A DNA stretch of 6,839 nucleotides from Bifidobacterium breve (GTDB taxonomy: Bacteria; Actinomycetota; Acidimicrobiia; Acidimicrobiales; Ilumatobacteraceae), in assembly GCA_945869715.1 (NCBI GenBank), contig CAMBPP010000075.1, positions 1 through 6,839 on the forward strand, given 5' to 3'. Positions 6,712 to 6,839 of the stretch are shown here, in pieces; positions within the stretch are counted from its first letter, which is position 1; the number at the start of each line of letters is the position of its first letter. A program made the position numbers and the translations under genes. The notes below the pieces were generated by a model that saw only the letters and a list, made by a program, of their open reading frames with translations, searched no databases and was not told the DNA's origin.

Positions 6712-6839
6712 ATTTGATGTGTACAACACCAGCAGCGTCGAGTTCAACTGCACGTCCGACAAACTCTTCGGTGCACATGGCGCCACCAAGGGTGCTGTCG
6801 GTACTTTCACCCCATGCACGACGACCGTCGGCCAGTAGG
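6710..6839 (-). CDS. C-terminal end of a thiolase-like acetyl-CoA acetyltransferase (partial)
   Basis: Only the last 42 codons before a TAG stop (complement of 6710-6712) lie in the window; the 5' part continues beyond the right edge. The peptide reads LLADGRRAWGESTD, then LGGAMCTEEFVGRAVELDA, and ends in VVHIK. The pattern DGRR-W-xS-D, a hydrophobic stretch, then T-E-E-F/C-GR-V recalls from memory the extra C-terminal domain of actinobacterial acetyl-CoA acetyltransferase/thiolase-like proteins that act on acyl-CoA thioesters. No catalytic residue is in view, so the family name is tentative, while the coding nature is well supported by the continuous frame. It ends 17 bases before the peptidase start, so the two are probably transcribed together. 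Confidence 0.5.
   Translation of the reverse strand, partial: LLADGRRAWGESTDSTLGGAMCTEEFVGRAVELDAAGVVHIK

Noticed and set aside
1..6839. Defence system, CRISPR array, prophage or insertion element
   Set aside because: No spaced direct repeats, transposase, integrase, nuclease or toxin-antitoxin motif was seen on either strand; nearly all bases are taken up by housekeeping-type genes.

Overview
The window reads as chromosomal DNA of an actinobacterium. The Rho protein carries an Arg/Asn-rich extension ahead of its RNA-binding domain, which is typical of that phylum. The order rho-rpmE-prfA-prmC also matches the conserved actinobacterial cluster. G+C content looks close to one half by eye, which is low for the phylum. 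An extra gene between rpmE and prfA suggests a lineage such as the Acidimicrobiia or freshwater/marine relatives, but this placement is inference. Nothing here looks mobile or recently acquired: no insertion sequence, phage gene, tRNA, rRNA or CRISPR array is visible.

Positions 1-4627 hold five genes on the + strand. They are rho (5' end outside the window), rpmE (ribosomal protein L31, zinc-binding type), an unrecognised 342-residue protein, prfA (peptide release factor 1) and prmC (the methyltransferase that modifies the release-factor GGQ glutamine). The first spacer is 51 bases and the others are 23 bases or less; the unknown gene overlaps prfA by an ATGA junction. This looks like one transcription unit for ending transcription and translation: Rho stops RNA synthesis, L31 is part of the ribosome, RF1 releases the finished peptide, and PrmC activates RF1.

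Positions 4596-6839 hold two genes on the - strand. The first in reading order is the last 42 codons of a gene that enters from the right edge; it resembles the C-terminal end of a thiolase-like acetyl-CoA acetyltransferase. Seventeen bases later begins a complete S9-family (dipeptidyl-peptidase IV type) serine peptidase with an intact catalytic triad. It runs tail-to-tail into prmC, and the two coding regions overlap by 32 bases, so there is no intergenic space for a conventional terminator.

The window is almost entirely coding and no stretch over 300 bases lacks a gene. It is mostly ordinary housekeeping DNA. The item most worth pursuing is the unknown protein embedded in the release-factor operon. 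I found no convincing sign of a wholly new system.
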